From Prosopocoilus inquinatus (Eukaryota; Arthropoda; Insecta; Coleoptera; Lucanidae): a DNA stretch of 64,000 nucleotides. Shown here piece by piece: positions 55,801-64,000 of this stretch. The stretch is from NCBI GenBank assembly GCA_036172665.1, contig CM069871.1, positions 9,486,001-9,550,000 of the forward strand, written 5' to 3'. The notes under the pieces are model-generated. The model made no database searches and was not told the DNA's origin. It saw only the letters and a list, made by a program, of their open reading frames with translations. The position numbers were made by a program, and so were the translations under genes. Position 1 is the first letter of the stretch. Each line of letters starts with the position of its first letter.

Positions 55801-57190
55801 CCATTTCTCCAAACGGCATTTTGGGTGATTTTTGTGCAGGATTCTTTTGGCCGTGCTGGTTTTACTTCTTCTGTAGATACCATTAAGTTCTTGGCCGTCC
55901 CTTCTAACCTCCCCATCTCTCCTATTTCGGACTTCCTCAATCACCAGAAAAAAAAAAAAACTTTCCACTCGAGGCCTTCTTTAAGCACGAGGTTTTCTTT
56001 CTAACCATACAAGTAGAATGTCAAAAACTAAGGTTTTGTTTCCAAACCCTAATTTAAACACCAATCAAATCTACGGACTCTGGTTTTGAGTATCTAATTG
56101 GCAAATCGAAAATTTTATTGACTGATTTATAAATGAAAATGGTCAGGCCATCCGACGGATGTTTATAGAAACTCTGTTTGGCGAATCAAATCTGCAATTA
56201 TGTAATTATTTAGATTGAAGTTGGCATTTCGTTTTTTTTGTGGTATGGGGGTGTAAGGTTTTTATTTAGTAGTTTCCAGTTCTGGTTGTCTTCTGATGAG
56301 AATCCCATTTCTCCAAACGACATTTTGGGTGACTTCTTGTCCAGGATTCTTTTGGCCGTGCTGGTTTTACTTCTTCTGCAGATATGACCAATCGCTTATT
56401 GCCCGTCCCTCTTAACCCCCCATCTCTCTTATTTTGGACTTCTTCAATCACCAGAAAAAAAACTTTCCACTCGAGGCCCTCTTCAAGCCCGAGGTTTTTT
56501 TCCTAACCATACAAGAGGAAGGTCAAAAACTTACGTTGCGTGTCCAAACCCTAATTTAAACACCAATCAAATCTAAGGACTCTGGTTTTGAGTATCTAAT
56601 TGGAAAATCGAAAATTTTATTGACTGATTTATAAATGAAAATGATCAAGCCATCCGACGGATGTTTATAGAAACTCTGTTTGGCGAATCAAATCTGCGAT
56701 TATGTAATTATTTAGATTGAAGTTGGCATTTCGTTTTTTTTTCTGGTATGGGGGTGTAAGGTTTTTATTTAGTAGTTTCCAGTTCTGGTTGTCCTCTGAT
56801 GAGAATTCCATTTCTGCAAAAGACATTTTGACGTCTTCTTGGTCGTACTGGTTTTACTTCTTCTGCAGATACCATTAAGTTGTTGGCCGTCTTCATTCGT
56901 GATGGCCCTCAGTCACAGTCTCACCCGAAACATTTTTCCACTCGAGGCCTTCTTCAAGCCCAAGGTTTTTTTTTTATCCATGCAAGAGGAAGGTCAGAAA
57001 CTAATAGTGTTTCCAAACCCTAATTTAAACCCCAAACAAATCTAAGATTAAGGTTTTGAGTACCTAATCGGAAAATCGAAAAGTGATTTATAAATAATGA
57101 AAATGAAATCATTGATGACAGGCCATCTAACGGATGTTTATCGAGACTCTGTTTGGCGAATCAAATCGCGCGATAATTATTCAGATTGAC
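52805..57190. repeat. Satellite array, ~503-bp unit, about eight full copies plus a partial first copy
   Basis: The anchor ATTGAAGTTGGCATT (with variants) recurs at 53191, 53694, 54197, 54702, 55203, 55708, 56214, 56716 and 57184. The spacings are 503, 503, 505, 501, 505, 506, 502 and 468. Units include GTTTCCAGTTCTGGTTGTC, TCACTCGAGGCCTTCTCCAA and a poly-A run of variable length that explains most of the length variation. The first unit (52805-53190) lacks part of the monomer. The last (56716-57184) is shortened and more diverged, as expected at array edges. Each unit carries open frames of 60-120 codons on both strands; these are by-products of the repeat. The two middle copies (53694-54700) are nearly identical, which suggests recent homogenisation. 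Confidence 0.95.
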
Positions 57191-57579
57191 GTTGGCGTTA
57201 ACGGTTGCAGAAGTGCCTGGCAATTTGATACTTAATCGAGCGGCGCAATTACACGATACAGTTATCGGTAGCAACCGGAGTAATTGTTTCGTTCTTGTTT
57301 CTAAATGTCGGCCTCCGACTTGCCAGGCTTGTTATTATTGCGCGCTGCTCCCGCAACCGGTCGTTACGAAAATTCAATTAGGACACCGTGTCGATTTGAT
57401 TTCAGCCTTAAATCATTAATAATGAATGAACAATCTCGATCTAAAACAATACGTGTAGTAAGAAAGAGGAAGAAAATCACGTTTGGCAAAGTAATAATTC
57501 ATTAAAATATTGGAAAAGCAGAATAAAATTTTGCTAGGAAAAAATGTGGACCTATTCTAAAAATTACTATTCCAAATTA

Positions 57580-57918
57580 TCAATTATTTATAGTGTTTTC
57601 GATTGGGGCAGTATTTCCAACTTGTTTTAATGTCATATAATAATAAGTAAGGCTGAGACATAGTTGGGCTAATTGTCCTGCATTCTGTAGAGCGGACAAT
57701 ACTAAAGGTCGGGTAGGCTGTGGCATGCACACATACACAGCATTGCCCGCTTCATAGAACGGTGGGCATTTGCCCAACCACGTCTCGGCCTTGATAATAA
57801 AGGATGGAGATACTCTCAGATCTCTCTGGAGCAACCAATCAAAAACGCCGTAAACACCGTCACTTCGACCTGAATGGTCTTGCGCAGATTCGAAACTCTG
57901 CCACAAAAATTCAGGCAA
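57580..57918 (-). CDS. Unassigned 112-codon open frame
   Basis: Reads MPEFLWQSFESAQDHSGRSD onward and ends APIENTINN. Composition is balanced, with Trp, Cys, Pro and Tyr, unlike the low-complexity frames around it. I do not recognise it, and see no promoter, splice or polyA support. It abuts the CAGGGCTTCCCAGCC hAT-like terminus at 57933. It could be an exon fragment, a decayed captured gene piece or chance. Confidence 0.25.
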   Translation of the reverse strand: MPEFLWQSFESAQDHSGRSDGVYGVFDWLLQRDLRVSPSFIIKAETWLGKCPPFYEAGNAVYVCMPQPTRPLVLSALQNAGQLAQLCLSLTYYYMTLKQVGNTAPIENTINN

Positions 57919-57932
57919 TGAATGGGGTAGAC

Positions 57933-58312
57933 CAGGGCTTCCCAGCCTTTTCTAAGCATCGACGCCTTACAAGAAAATAAAAATTTCTATCCCCTCCTCT
58001 CCTTCAAATTTAATTATGTAACACTTTTAAAACAGTAGGGATACATATAATAATAATAATCAGGGAACGGAATTATATATTTTCTTCGATTAATTACAAA
58101 CGAGGCGGCAAACGTATAATATTGCGTGTGAATGCACACGCTCTCGTTGCCGCCTCGCTCGAAATAAACCGAACAAAATATATAATTCCGTCCTGTAATA
58201 ATAATGTTAAAATTTAAATTTTGTTAAATTGCGACAAACTAGTTACTCTATTTGACTTTATTTTATTTCATTTTTATTATAAACCGATCGTCTTTTTCAT
58301 TCTCTTGATTCG
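57933..58312 (+). mobile_element. hAT-like non-autonomous element, copy B
   Basis: Begins CAGGGCTTCCCAGCCTTTTC, a hAT-type end. It shares ordered blocks with 65-628, including TTCAAATTTAATTA, AAAACAGTAGG, AATAATGTTAAA and AAACCGATCG. A different palindrome interrupts it at the matching place. Confidence 0.5.
58062..58194. repeat. Fold-back inside hAT-like copy B
   Basis: ACGGAATTATATATTTTCTT and ACAAACGAGGCGGCAA on the left pair with TTGCCGCCTCGCTCG and AAAATATATAATTCCGT on the right. The centre holds GCGTGTGAATGCACACGC. The arms have no similarity to the palindrome at 149-304. Confidence 0.85.
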
Positions 58313-58429
58313 ATTTGACTTGACATGACAACATTGAGAGAAATGCAAGAGAGAAGAAAGAAAAAACGAAAACTACAAAAAAAATGTTGAAGCAAAAGTA
58401 GGAGTATTTAATTATTATTTTTTTTAATT

Positions 58430-58580
58430 TTGTCGCAGCCTCTGTACAGCCGTTTCAGCTTTGTTTGGGGGTTCATAAGCAGAAGCATGACGCCTTGCGT
58501 CGGATGACTTATTATGTAGCAAACCGGCTTCAATTTGTCAATCTTAATGCAATGTTACTGACATTGCATCTAGCAGGTTA
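58430..58580 (-). repeat. Fold-back family F, copy 5
   Basis: GCAGCCTCTGTACAGCCGTT then TCAGCTTTG reads KAETAVQRLR on the minus strand. The following ACTTATTATGTAGCAAACCG then GCTTCAATTTGTCAATCTT matches the other block in plus sense, so the two blocks face each other as in the other copies. Confidence 0.75.
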
Positions 58581-58589
58581 CCTTGTTCT

Positions 58590-59375
58590 CATTTAGTGTG
58601 CAGTTTGAAATTTCTTCCCCGCAAAATTAACTTGTGACGTCACACGAAACTTCCATCCGTCACATTGAAGTAGTAAAAAGAGTGAGTTTTAATCTGTTTC
58701 CTAAAGCTTAATCTAATTCACTAAAAATTGAATCAATTCTATAGTCCTGTTGATCATATAAAGCAAAAACCTAACCTGGTTAATATGCTCAATTGAATTT
58801 TTCACGTGCGTGACGTAACGAGCTGCGTACCCTCTGTACCCTCCCCTGATCAAGGCAACCTTCTAATACACAGTCCAGCTCTACCAACCTTGCTATTCGT
58901 TATTCTTTTAAAGCAAGATTAAATATTGAAAGATGAAATTTGTTCAAGACGGTTTTAAGTTTGCAGGCGGCACAATTTCCTCGTTTTTTTTTTTTGGACA
59001 ATGACTGCCGCACTTTCTACAAGATCTTACTCAAAAAGTAAAATCGTGCGGCGCTCAGGCGGACAGATTAATCTGCCGATGATTGCGAGAAAGTCTGCAT
59101 TGTTGTACGCGTTTAATTGCTCTCGGGATGCAGTAAAAGATGATTCGGCGATAAATTGCACGTGGCTGATTGTGATTGCAAACAATGAACGGTTAAGTAC
59201 ATCAAGCATCAAGCAAACGAAGAAAATTATATTCTTAAATAGTTAGAAATGCACATGTCTTGAATTCAGAAAGAAAATAATAATTCATAATAAGAGATAT
59301 CTTCTATTTTTCCATTTAATTCTACCAGAAGAAATGAGTTAAGATTTGCACACCCCGGCACTGCTCGCGAGACAT
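58590..59375. other. No gene supported
   Basis: A less repetitive stretch with overlapping frames of 81 (plus, 59001) and 61 (minus, 59212) codons over the same GC-richer patch. Neither is recognised. A missing exon of the Ser-rich gene could lie in such a patch, but I see no phase-1 donor to support it. Confidence 0.3.
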
Positions 59376-59378
59376 TCG

Positions 59379-59665
59379 CCCTTATGCTGTATCCATTTAC
59401 GTTAAATATAACGTGACGTTATCGACGAGTATACGTTCAAATTCCTATTTAAAAAAAAAATAACAGGACGTTATGTTTAACGTAAATATAACGTGACGTT
59501 ATAGACGAGCATACGTTCAAATTCCTATTTCAAAAAAAAAAAATAACAGCACGTTATGTTTAACGTAAACATAACGTGACGCTATGGACGAGTTTACGTT
59601 CAAATTCCTATTTCAGAAAAAGATAACAGCACGTTATGTTTAACGTAAATGGTTACAGCATAAGG
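59379..59665. mobile_element. TIR element with three internal ~82-bp palindromic repeats
   Basis: Ends CCCTTATGCTGTATCCATTT and, on the opposite strand, CCCTTATGCTGTAACCATTT. Inside, ACGTTATGTTTAACGTAAAT then ATAACGTGACG recurs near 59399, 59480 and 59563, each followed by GAGTATACGTTCAAATTCCT-type sequence and poly-A. Confidence 0.9.
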
Positions 59666-59683
59666 GAGATTGTCTTTTCTCAC

Positions 59684-59892
59684 CAGAGGTGTACAATGTG
59701 ACCGTAAAAAACCCAAATCCTATTAAAAACAGAAAATTTTCTCGGACCTTAATTGTAACCGAAACCTTTATTAATTTTTCGGATAATTTCTATATCGTTT
59801 CTTTATACCAACATCAGACGCGGCCTTAATTGTTGCGAGGCCCCGGATGAGACCCTCCCCCCCTCCCCTTTCCCATTGCGATAAGGAAAGAT
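59684..59892 (-). mobile_element. hAT-like repeat, reverse copy of 1598-1874
   Basis: Starts CAGAGGTGTACAATGTGACC. Shares AACCTTTATTAATTTTTCGG, CGTTTCTTTATACC and GCGGCCTTAATTGTTGC with 1598-1874 in reverse complement. A C-rich run lies at 59849-59866. Confidence 0.6.
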
Positions 59893-60083
59893 GTTTATAT
59901 TCTCTCTATTATAAAAGAGCAAGAAAATACTCAATAAATTTTTAAAAAATGATAAAATAGGTAAAACAATTTTAGCAACACATCCGTAACTGATATTTTT
60001 ATTTATTTATTTATTGTTATAAATTAGGTGTATGGTATAATACACTTGGTGGCCTAATTTGGCTCATTTCAATTTATAAAATA

Positions 60084-60192
60084 CAGTAGGACCTCTTTAA
60101 TCCGATCTAATAATTGCACAGGTTGATCCGGAGTTGGGAAATATCCGGATTATCGAACGAAAAACAAAGCAATATCCAATTTCCTAATTACC
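60084..60192 (+). mobile_element. pogo/Tigger-like terminus
   Basis: ACAGTAGGACCTCTTTAATC, then CGGATTATCGAACGAAAAAC resembles the CAGTxGAACCTC...ATAATCCG ends of pogo-type elements. The last ~35 bp recur at 1183-1215 in reverse complement. No opposite terminus found. Confidence 0.45.
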
Positions 60193-61010
60193 AGGGCCGG
60201 AGTAAGGAAAGCAAGGCATGAGGGCGCGGATTAAAAACGATTTAAGCGCAACTCTTGAACAATTTCAAGGTCAACCTAACTCGATCCAACAACTGAATTT
60301 TTCTTTTTAAATATTCAACGTCCACCCAATCCAACTGAACCCAACTCCATTCAACCCAGGTAAAAAAAATTAACAAAAAAGATATATTAAAGAAATTAAA
60401 AGTAAAGAATGAAGCAAGTGAAATGCGAAAAATTAAAAGTAAAAAATAAAAAAAAAAACTCGACCCAACAACTGAAACTCCTTTTATTCAATCCAAGCAA
60501 ATAAATTTAAAATCAAAAAACATTTAAAAAAATTGACGTTAACAATTAAGTTAAAAAAAAAGAAAAAAACTCGACGTCAACCCAACCTAACTTTAATCTA
60601 AGTAAAAATTAATACAAATTAAAATGAACCTCAGAAAATTTCAAGGTCAATTAAACTCTGCCAACTTATTATATCATATTGCATTCCCTTTTACACAAAT
60701 AAAAAAAAAATTAATGTTAACATTTATACAAGAATTAAAGTTAAGTTAAACAAATCTCAAGGTCGGTCCAGTGGGACCATGGGTAAAAGATGAAAAATTA
60801 CTAGAAAAACTAAAAGTAAAGATTAAAAAAAAATTAATATAATGTTTAACTAACATCAAGGTCAATCCAACCCAACTTCTCTTAACTTGACTCAATTTAA
60901 CGCAAATAAAAATTAAAAATTGCAAAAAAACGTCAACATAACCCAACCTAGTTTTGTTCGGGCCAAGCAACAATTAAAATAAAACAAAATTAAAATTAAA
61001 AAGAAAATTC
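60193..61010 (-). mobile_element. GGTTGACCTTGA-family element, reverse copy, hAT-like end
   Basis: Begins CAGGGCCGGAGTAAGGAAAG then CAAGGCATGAGGGCGCGG, a hAT-like end. It continues with TTTCAAGGTCAACCTAACTC and repeated CAACCCAACC words, matching 1182 back to ~640. The far end is unclear. Confidence 0.65.
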
Positions 61011-61087
61011 AAAAATTCACAATATTATTGAGGACTGTAAAATATATTCCTCATACAACAGATGTTATTCTCGGAATAAGAGCAGCT

Positions 61088-61153
61088 CAGAAATATTGTT
61101 TCTCTTAAAGTAATGCCCCCCCCCCCCTCCTTAAGAGAAACGATATTTCATTT
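61088..61153. repeat. Hairpin around a C tract
   Basis: AAATATTGTTTCTCTTAA pairs with TTAAGAGAAACGATATTT. The loop contains a run of about 14 C residues (61113-61127). Confidence 0.85.
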
Positions 61154-61329
61154 TTTTGATTGAATACGCTTCTAACTTGTTCATTTTATACAGACATGCA
61201 AATATTTCCGGATTCATATGATTTTATGCAGATTTTCGATAATTTGAATTCTGACTCAACTGTCATGGGTTAAAAAAATTCAAAAATTCACACATTACAG
61301 ATAAGTATTTAAGTTTGAAGAATGCAAAA

Positions 61330-61690
61330 TTTAATGAATAGCTAAAACAGCGATACCCTACGATCGCTTTTTGACGTAACATTTTGCCTTGACAGCAAGC
61401 ATGGCCGCCCTGCATGGGGTGACTTATTGCGTAGCGAACCCGTTTCAGTTTGTCAATCCTTATGAAATGTTAGGTCAAAAAGCGATCGTAGGATGTCGCT
61501 GTTTTAGCTATTCATTACTATTACAACGCAATTGCGAATGTAACTGTCGTTTTTGGTTTGTAGTGGAAATCTCGTGGTACGTTCCTGCTGAAGAAGACAC
61601 AAGTACGGCTGAAACAGCTGTACAGAGACTGCTCGAGGGTTTTCACTGCAATCAAAAACGATTTGCAACAAAAATTTTTGAAAAATGTAA
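61330..61690 (+). repeat. Fold-back family F, copy 6 (most complete)
   Basis: Palindrome: GCTAAAACAGCGATACCCTA and CGATCGCTTTTTGACG pair with GTCAAAAAGCGATCGTAGGA and TGTCGCTGTTTTAGC. Between the arms one plus frame reads MAALHGVTYCVANPFQFVNP then YEMLGQKAIVGCRCFSYS. Past the palindrome it reads AETAVQRLLEG. The same frame (61389-61697) covers both blocks, but a one-base indel relative to other copies shifts the last residues. Confidence 0.8.
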
Positions 61691-61699
61691 AATTTAGAA

Positions 61700-62517
61700 A
61701 TAATGGTACTTATGTGTAAATGTTCACAGATTAATTTATAAAGGCATGTTTAATTTGCATGCTTTTTCAGATAATTTCGAACGCAAAGGATATTAATATT
61801 TATTTTAAAAAGTCAGAATTTTATGTTTGTGTTTAAAAAATGTAAGTTTTATCTCATTACAACGTATTTACTTCTCTTTGCGTCTCTTTTTTTTCAGGAG
61901 TCCACTTCTTGAAAACCTTAAAAAAACCATCTAACCCAAACTGACAGAAAACCCTAACTGAAACCGTAACACAAAACAGCTTAAAATTGAAACCGAAACC
62001 TCAACCCTAATCTTTTATAACACGCGTGTACATCCCTGCTTCTTATTTCTTTCAAGAAAAGAAAGAACATTTCAAATATAACAGATGTTTCGTCCGCCAT
62101 TTTGAAGGCCAATTTTAACCTCACTGTTCCAAAAAAAAAAAAAAAAACTGTAGGGGATTTAGGAATAAAATTTGGCAGTTTGTTATTGGACTGGACGTAG
62201 ACGTTTTTTTTTTTTCATTGGGCGCGTTCAACGGAGTCAACAGTTGATTAAAACCAGAAACATGTTTCATTTATGTCGGGTTTAAACAAGTTGGAGTCGT
62301 TGAACGCTATGAAAACTATTGTTTATCGATTAATATTTAACATATGCAGTGAGGTTACATTTTCTTACATGATTACTCGCTATAATTATAAAAACTTGAG
62401 AAAGCCCGCAATCCGAGAGAGGTTAGAATCTGTCGTCGGAATAAACAAATGACGAACTGGCACCGCATTCGCCGTAAGTTATTTCTGGTGAGTAAATTCG
62501 TGTTGACGGTCAACATA
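61700..62517. other. No gene seen; possible hAT-like end near 62033
   Basis: CGCGTGTACATCCCTG (62021-62036) reads CAGGGATGTACACGCG on the opposite strand, like CAGAGGTGTAC at 59684. Upstream AACCGAAACCTCAACCCTAA is comparable to that element's interior. Otherwise AT-rich. Confidence 0.35.
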
Positions 62518-62749
62518 AGGTGCTTTCTTTCGCTCACAAAATCGTGATCCAAACGTGTTTTAATTCAAAAACAGACAATCTTTTCTTTGAATCTCTTTAT
62601 TTTTAAAACTTGTTTGGATTAAATTATGGTTCTTTACAAATGAACTGTCAATCAAAAATTCAAGGCAGGTGTTTTGTTGCAACAACTACGAAATTCAGGT
62701 CAAAACTATTCGAAACACGATTCAAACTTTTAAGCGAAAGAAAGCACCT
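62518..62749 (+). mobile_element. 232-bp MITE, complete copy
   Basis: Begins AGGTGCTTTCTTTCGCTCAC and ends AAGCGAAAGAAAGCACCT. TA-rich flanks (ATA on each side) are compatible with a short TA-type target duplication. Same length as the inverted copy at 38324-38555. Confidence 0.93.
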
Positions 62750-64000
62750 ATAAGTAACCATTAACCGCTCAGCGGTATTAAACAAGTCAACATACTCAAG
62801 AATTGTGTACGCCGAACGCGCCCATTATCAACGTTTTCTCCTCAGCTCTGAACTTTGCGTTTCAAGTACAGTTGAGTTTTACAGCTGAAAGCACGAAATA
62901 GTAGATAGTTACAGTTCAGTTTTCTCTAACCTTTCTTTCTTAAAAACTCTAGGATTTACAGATTTTATAAAAGTTTCGAGCTTAGTCCGAAAGTGACACT
63001 TGTGAAGTCGCATTTAATCTGCCATTTTTAAAGAAAAAAAATACAGGAAACTGTAATTCCCTACTGTTTCTTTTTTTTGCTTTCGACTGTAGAATGAATT
63101 GATATTTTTTACTTCCGTGTACTCTGATTGAAAAAAAAAAAACTCCCCGTTCGTCAACTAATAAACATTTTCCCCTACTTGTTTAATCATCCAAGTAAAA
63201 AATCGGTGATTCGATTTTTTTTTAATGTTTTACGTGAGAATCAAAGCTTATAGAATGCAAGGGCTCGTTCAGGAACTGAAAAGAGCACGCTCTGGGTAAC
63301 GTCCTTTCTCTCTCGTGTAAGTGATTTCGTTCGTTTTGCTTTTCATTTTAAACGCCCGAAGTGCGCTCCTGTTACAGTTTCTGAACGCAACCCAACGACC
63401 GGTGTGAACGTCTCTCGTCTCACCGGCACAAATTTCACCTGGGCATTTGCAAATAACTTTATAATCGAGTTAATGACATGCAAAATAGGCACAAACACAC
63501 ACACAAGAACTCATTGCAAAGCTCGAAACGAATTATTTAGAAAGGGAAATTTCAATTGTGTGCGTTCGTTTGAGCGCGTTCCACAAACGGAACGTGACAG
63601 ATCAGACTTTGTTTTCGAGCGGTGAAAACAATGGCACGTTTTTTCTTTTCGCTTGCTTTTACCTGTCGGCAAAGGCAAATTAAACGAATTCGAAAATTTC
63701 ACACGCGATTGCCCAAACTGTAACAACAAAACCCAATTACATGCGCTTTTTAATTGATTACTTTAACGCAAGAATTTGTAAGCCGGAACGAATGTACTTG
63801 GTAGTAAATATGTATACCTATTCCGTCAAAGAAATACTATGTAAGTGCAAGCAACGTGTAAATAAAATGGTATTATGTAAGTTGCTCTTTGTTTTTTTTT
63901 TCTTCTTCCATTGGAATGGAATTCGTTAGGAACGTGGTTCTGGTTCTTACACGATTAGAGCAGTTCATTGCCCAGGTAAGGTTAATCACGTTCAACAATT
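62750..64000. other. No gene supported
   Basis: 63230-63620 is less AT-rich and holds a 73-codon plus frame (63404-63625) and a 72-codon minus shadow. Neither is recognised. The region might contain an upstream exon or promoter of the Ser-rich gene; nothing seen confirms that. Confidence 0.35.

Noticed and set aside
53187..56451. Conserved-looking frames of 60-120 codons on both strands, repeated every ~503 bp
   Set aside because: They repeat because the satellite repeats. Copies differ by frame-breaking poly-A length changes and stop positions, and they lack any recognised domain.

Overview
The window is AT-rich eukaryotic nuclear DNA, almost certainly from an insect; a beetle is plausible but not provable from the sequence. 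Three things point this way: GT-AG introns of tens of kilobases, an intronless insect-type NDUFB4 gene, and a very dense load of short non-autonomous transposons and satellites. Outside the one large exon, no reading frame resembles a transposase, reverse transcriptase or other mobile-element enzyme, so the mobile DNA here appears wholly non-autonomous.

Only two host genes can be supported, both on the minus strand. The first is a large gene seen as two coding exons. A 180-nt exon (49250-49071) joins a 2912-nt exon (32290-29379) across a 16.8-kb intron. Both splice sites match GT-AG and the phases agree (phase 1 into phase 1). The encoded part, about 1030 residues, is Ser-rich, largely disordered and scaffold-like. 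It has SH3-ligand-type proline motifs and a recurring S-x-P-[N/D]-[I/L/V] motif. I do not recognise the family. The gene continues beyond both exons: the upstream exon must lie above 49250, and the downstream intron starts at 29378 with no next exon found in the remaining 29 kb. The second gene is a complete 114-aa NDUFB4 (complex I subunit B15) at 52629-52285, about 3 kb upstream of the 180-nt exon, either nested in the large gene or next to it.

Layout: 1-7.4 kb holds hAT-like ends, fold-back elements, a duplicated 300-bp block and a long palindrome. 8.2-11.6 kb is strand-asymmetric purine/pyrimidine DNA. 11.75-12.4 kb is a 24-bp minisatellite. 13.6-15.6 kb is a ~312-bp array with a GGTTGACCTTGA theme. 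17.5-19.1 kb has 75-, 187- and 30-bp arrays. 21.4-23.1 kb is a three-copy ~565-bp tandem. 23.4-28.9 kb has nested TIR elements, including a hAT MITE with an intact 8-bp target duplication and a Tc1-like MITE inside a related one. 29.4-32.3 kb is the large exon. 32.4-49 kb is the intron, with degenerate arrays, MITEs and a 490-bp palindrome carrying two inverted hammerhead-like motifs of the Penelope type. 49-52.6 kb holds the small exon, fold-backs and NDUFB4. 52.7-57.2 kb is a ~503-bp satellite of about eight units reaching almost to the NDUFB4 start codon. 57.6-64 kb has further hAT-, pogo- and MITE-like pieces.

The most unusual signals are the inverted hammerhead-like pair, a dispersed fold-back family (at least six copies) that preserves two peptide-like blocks, the nested MITE pair, and the same hAT-like backbone carrying two unrelated palindromes at the same relative position.
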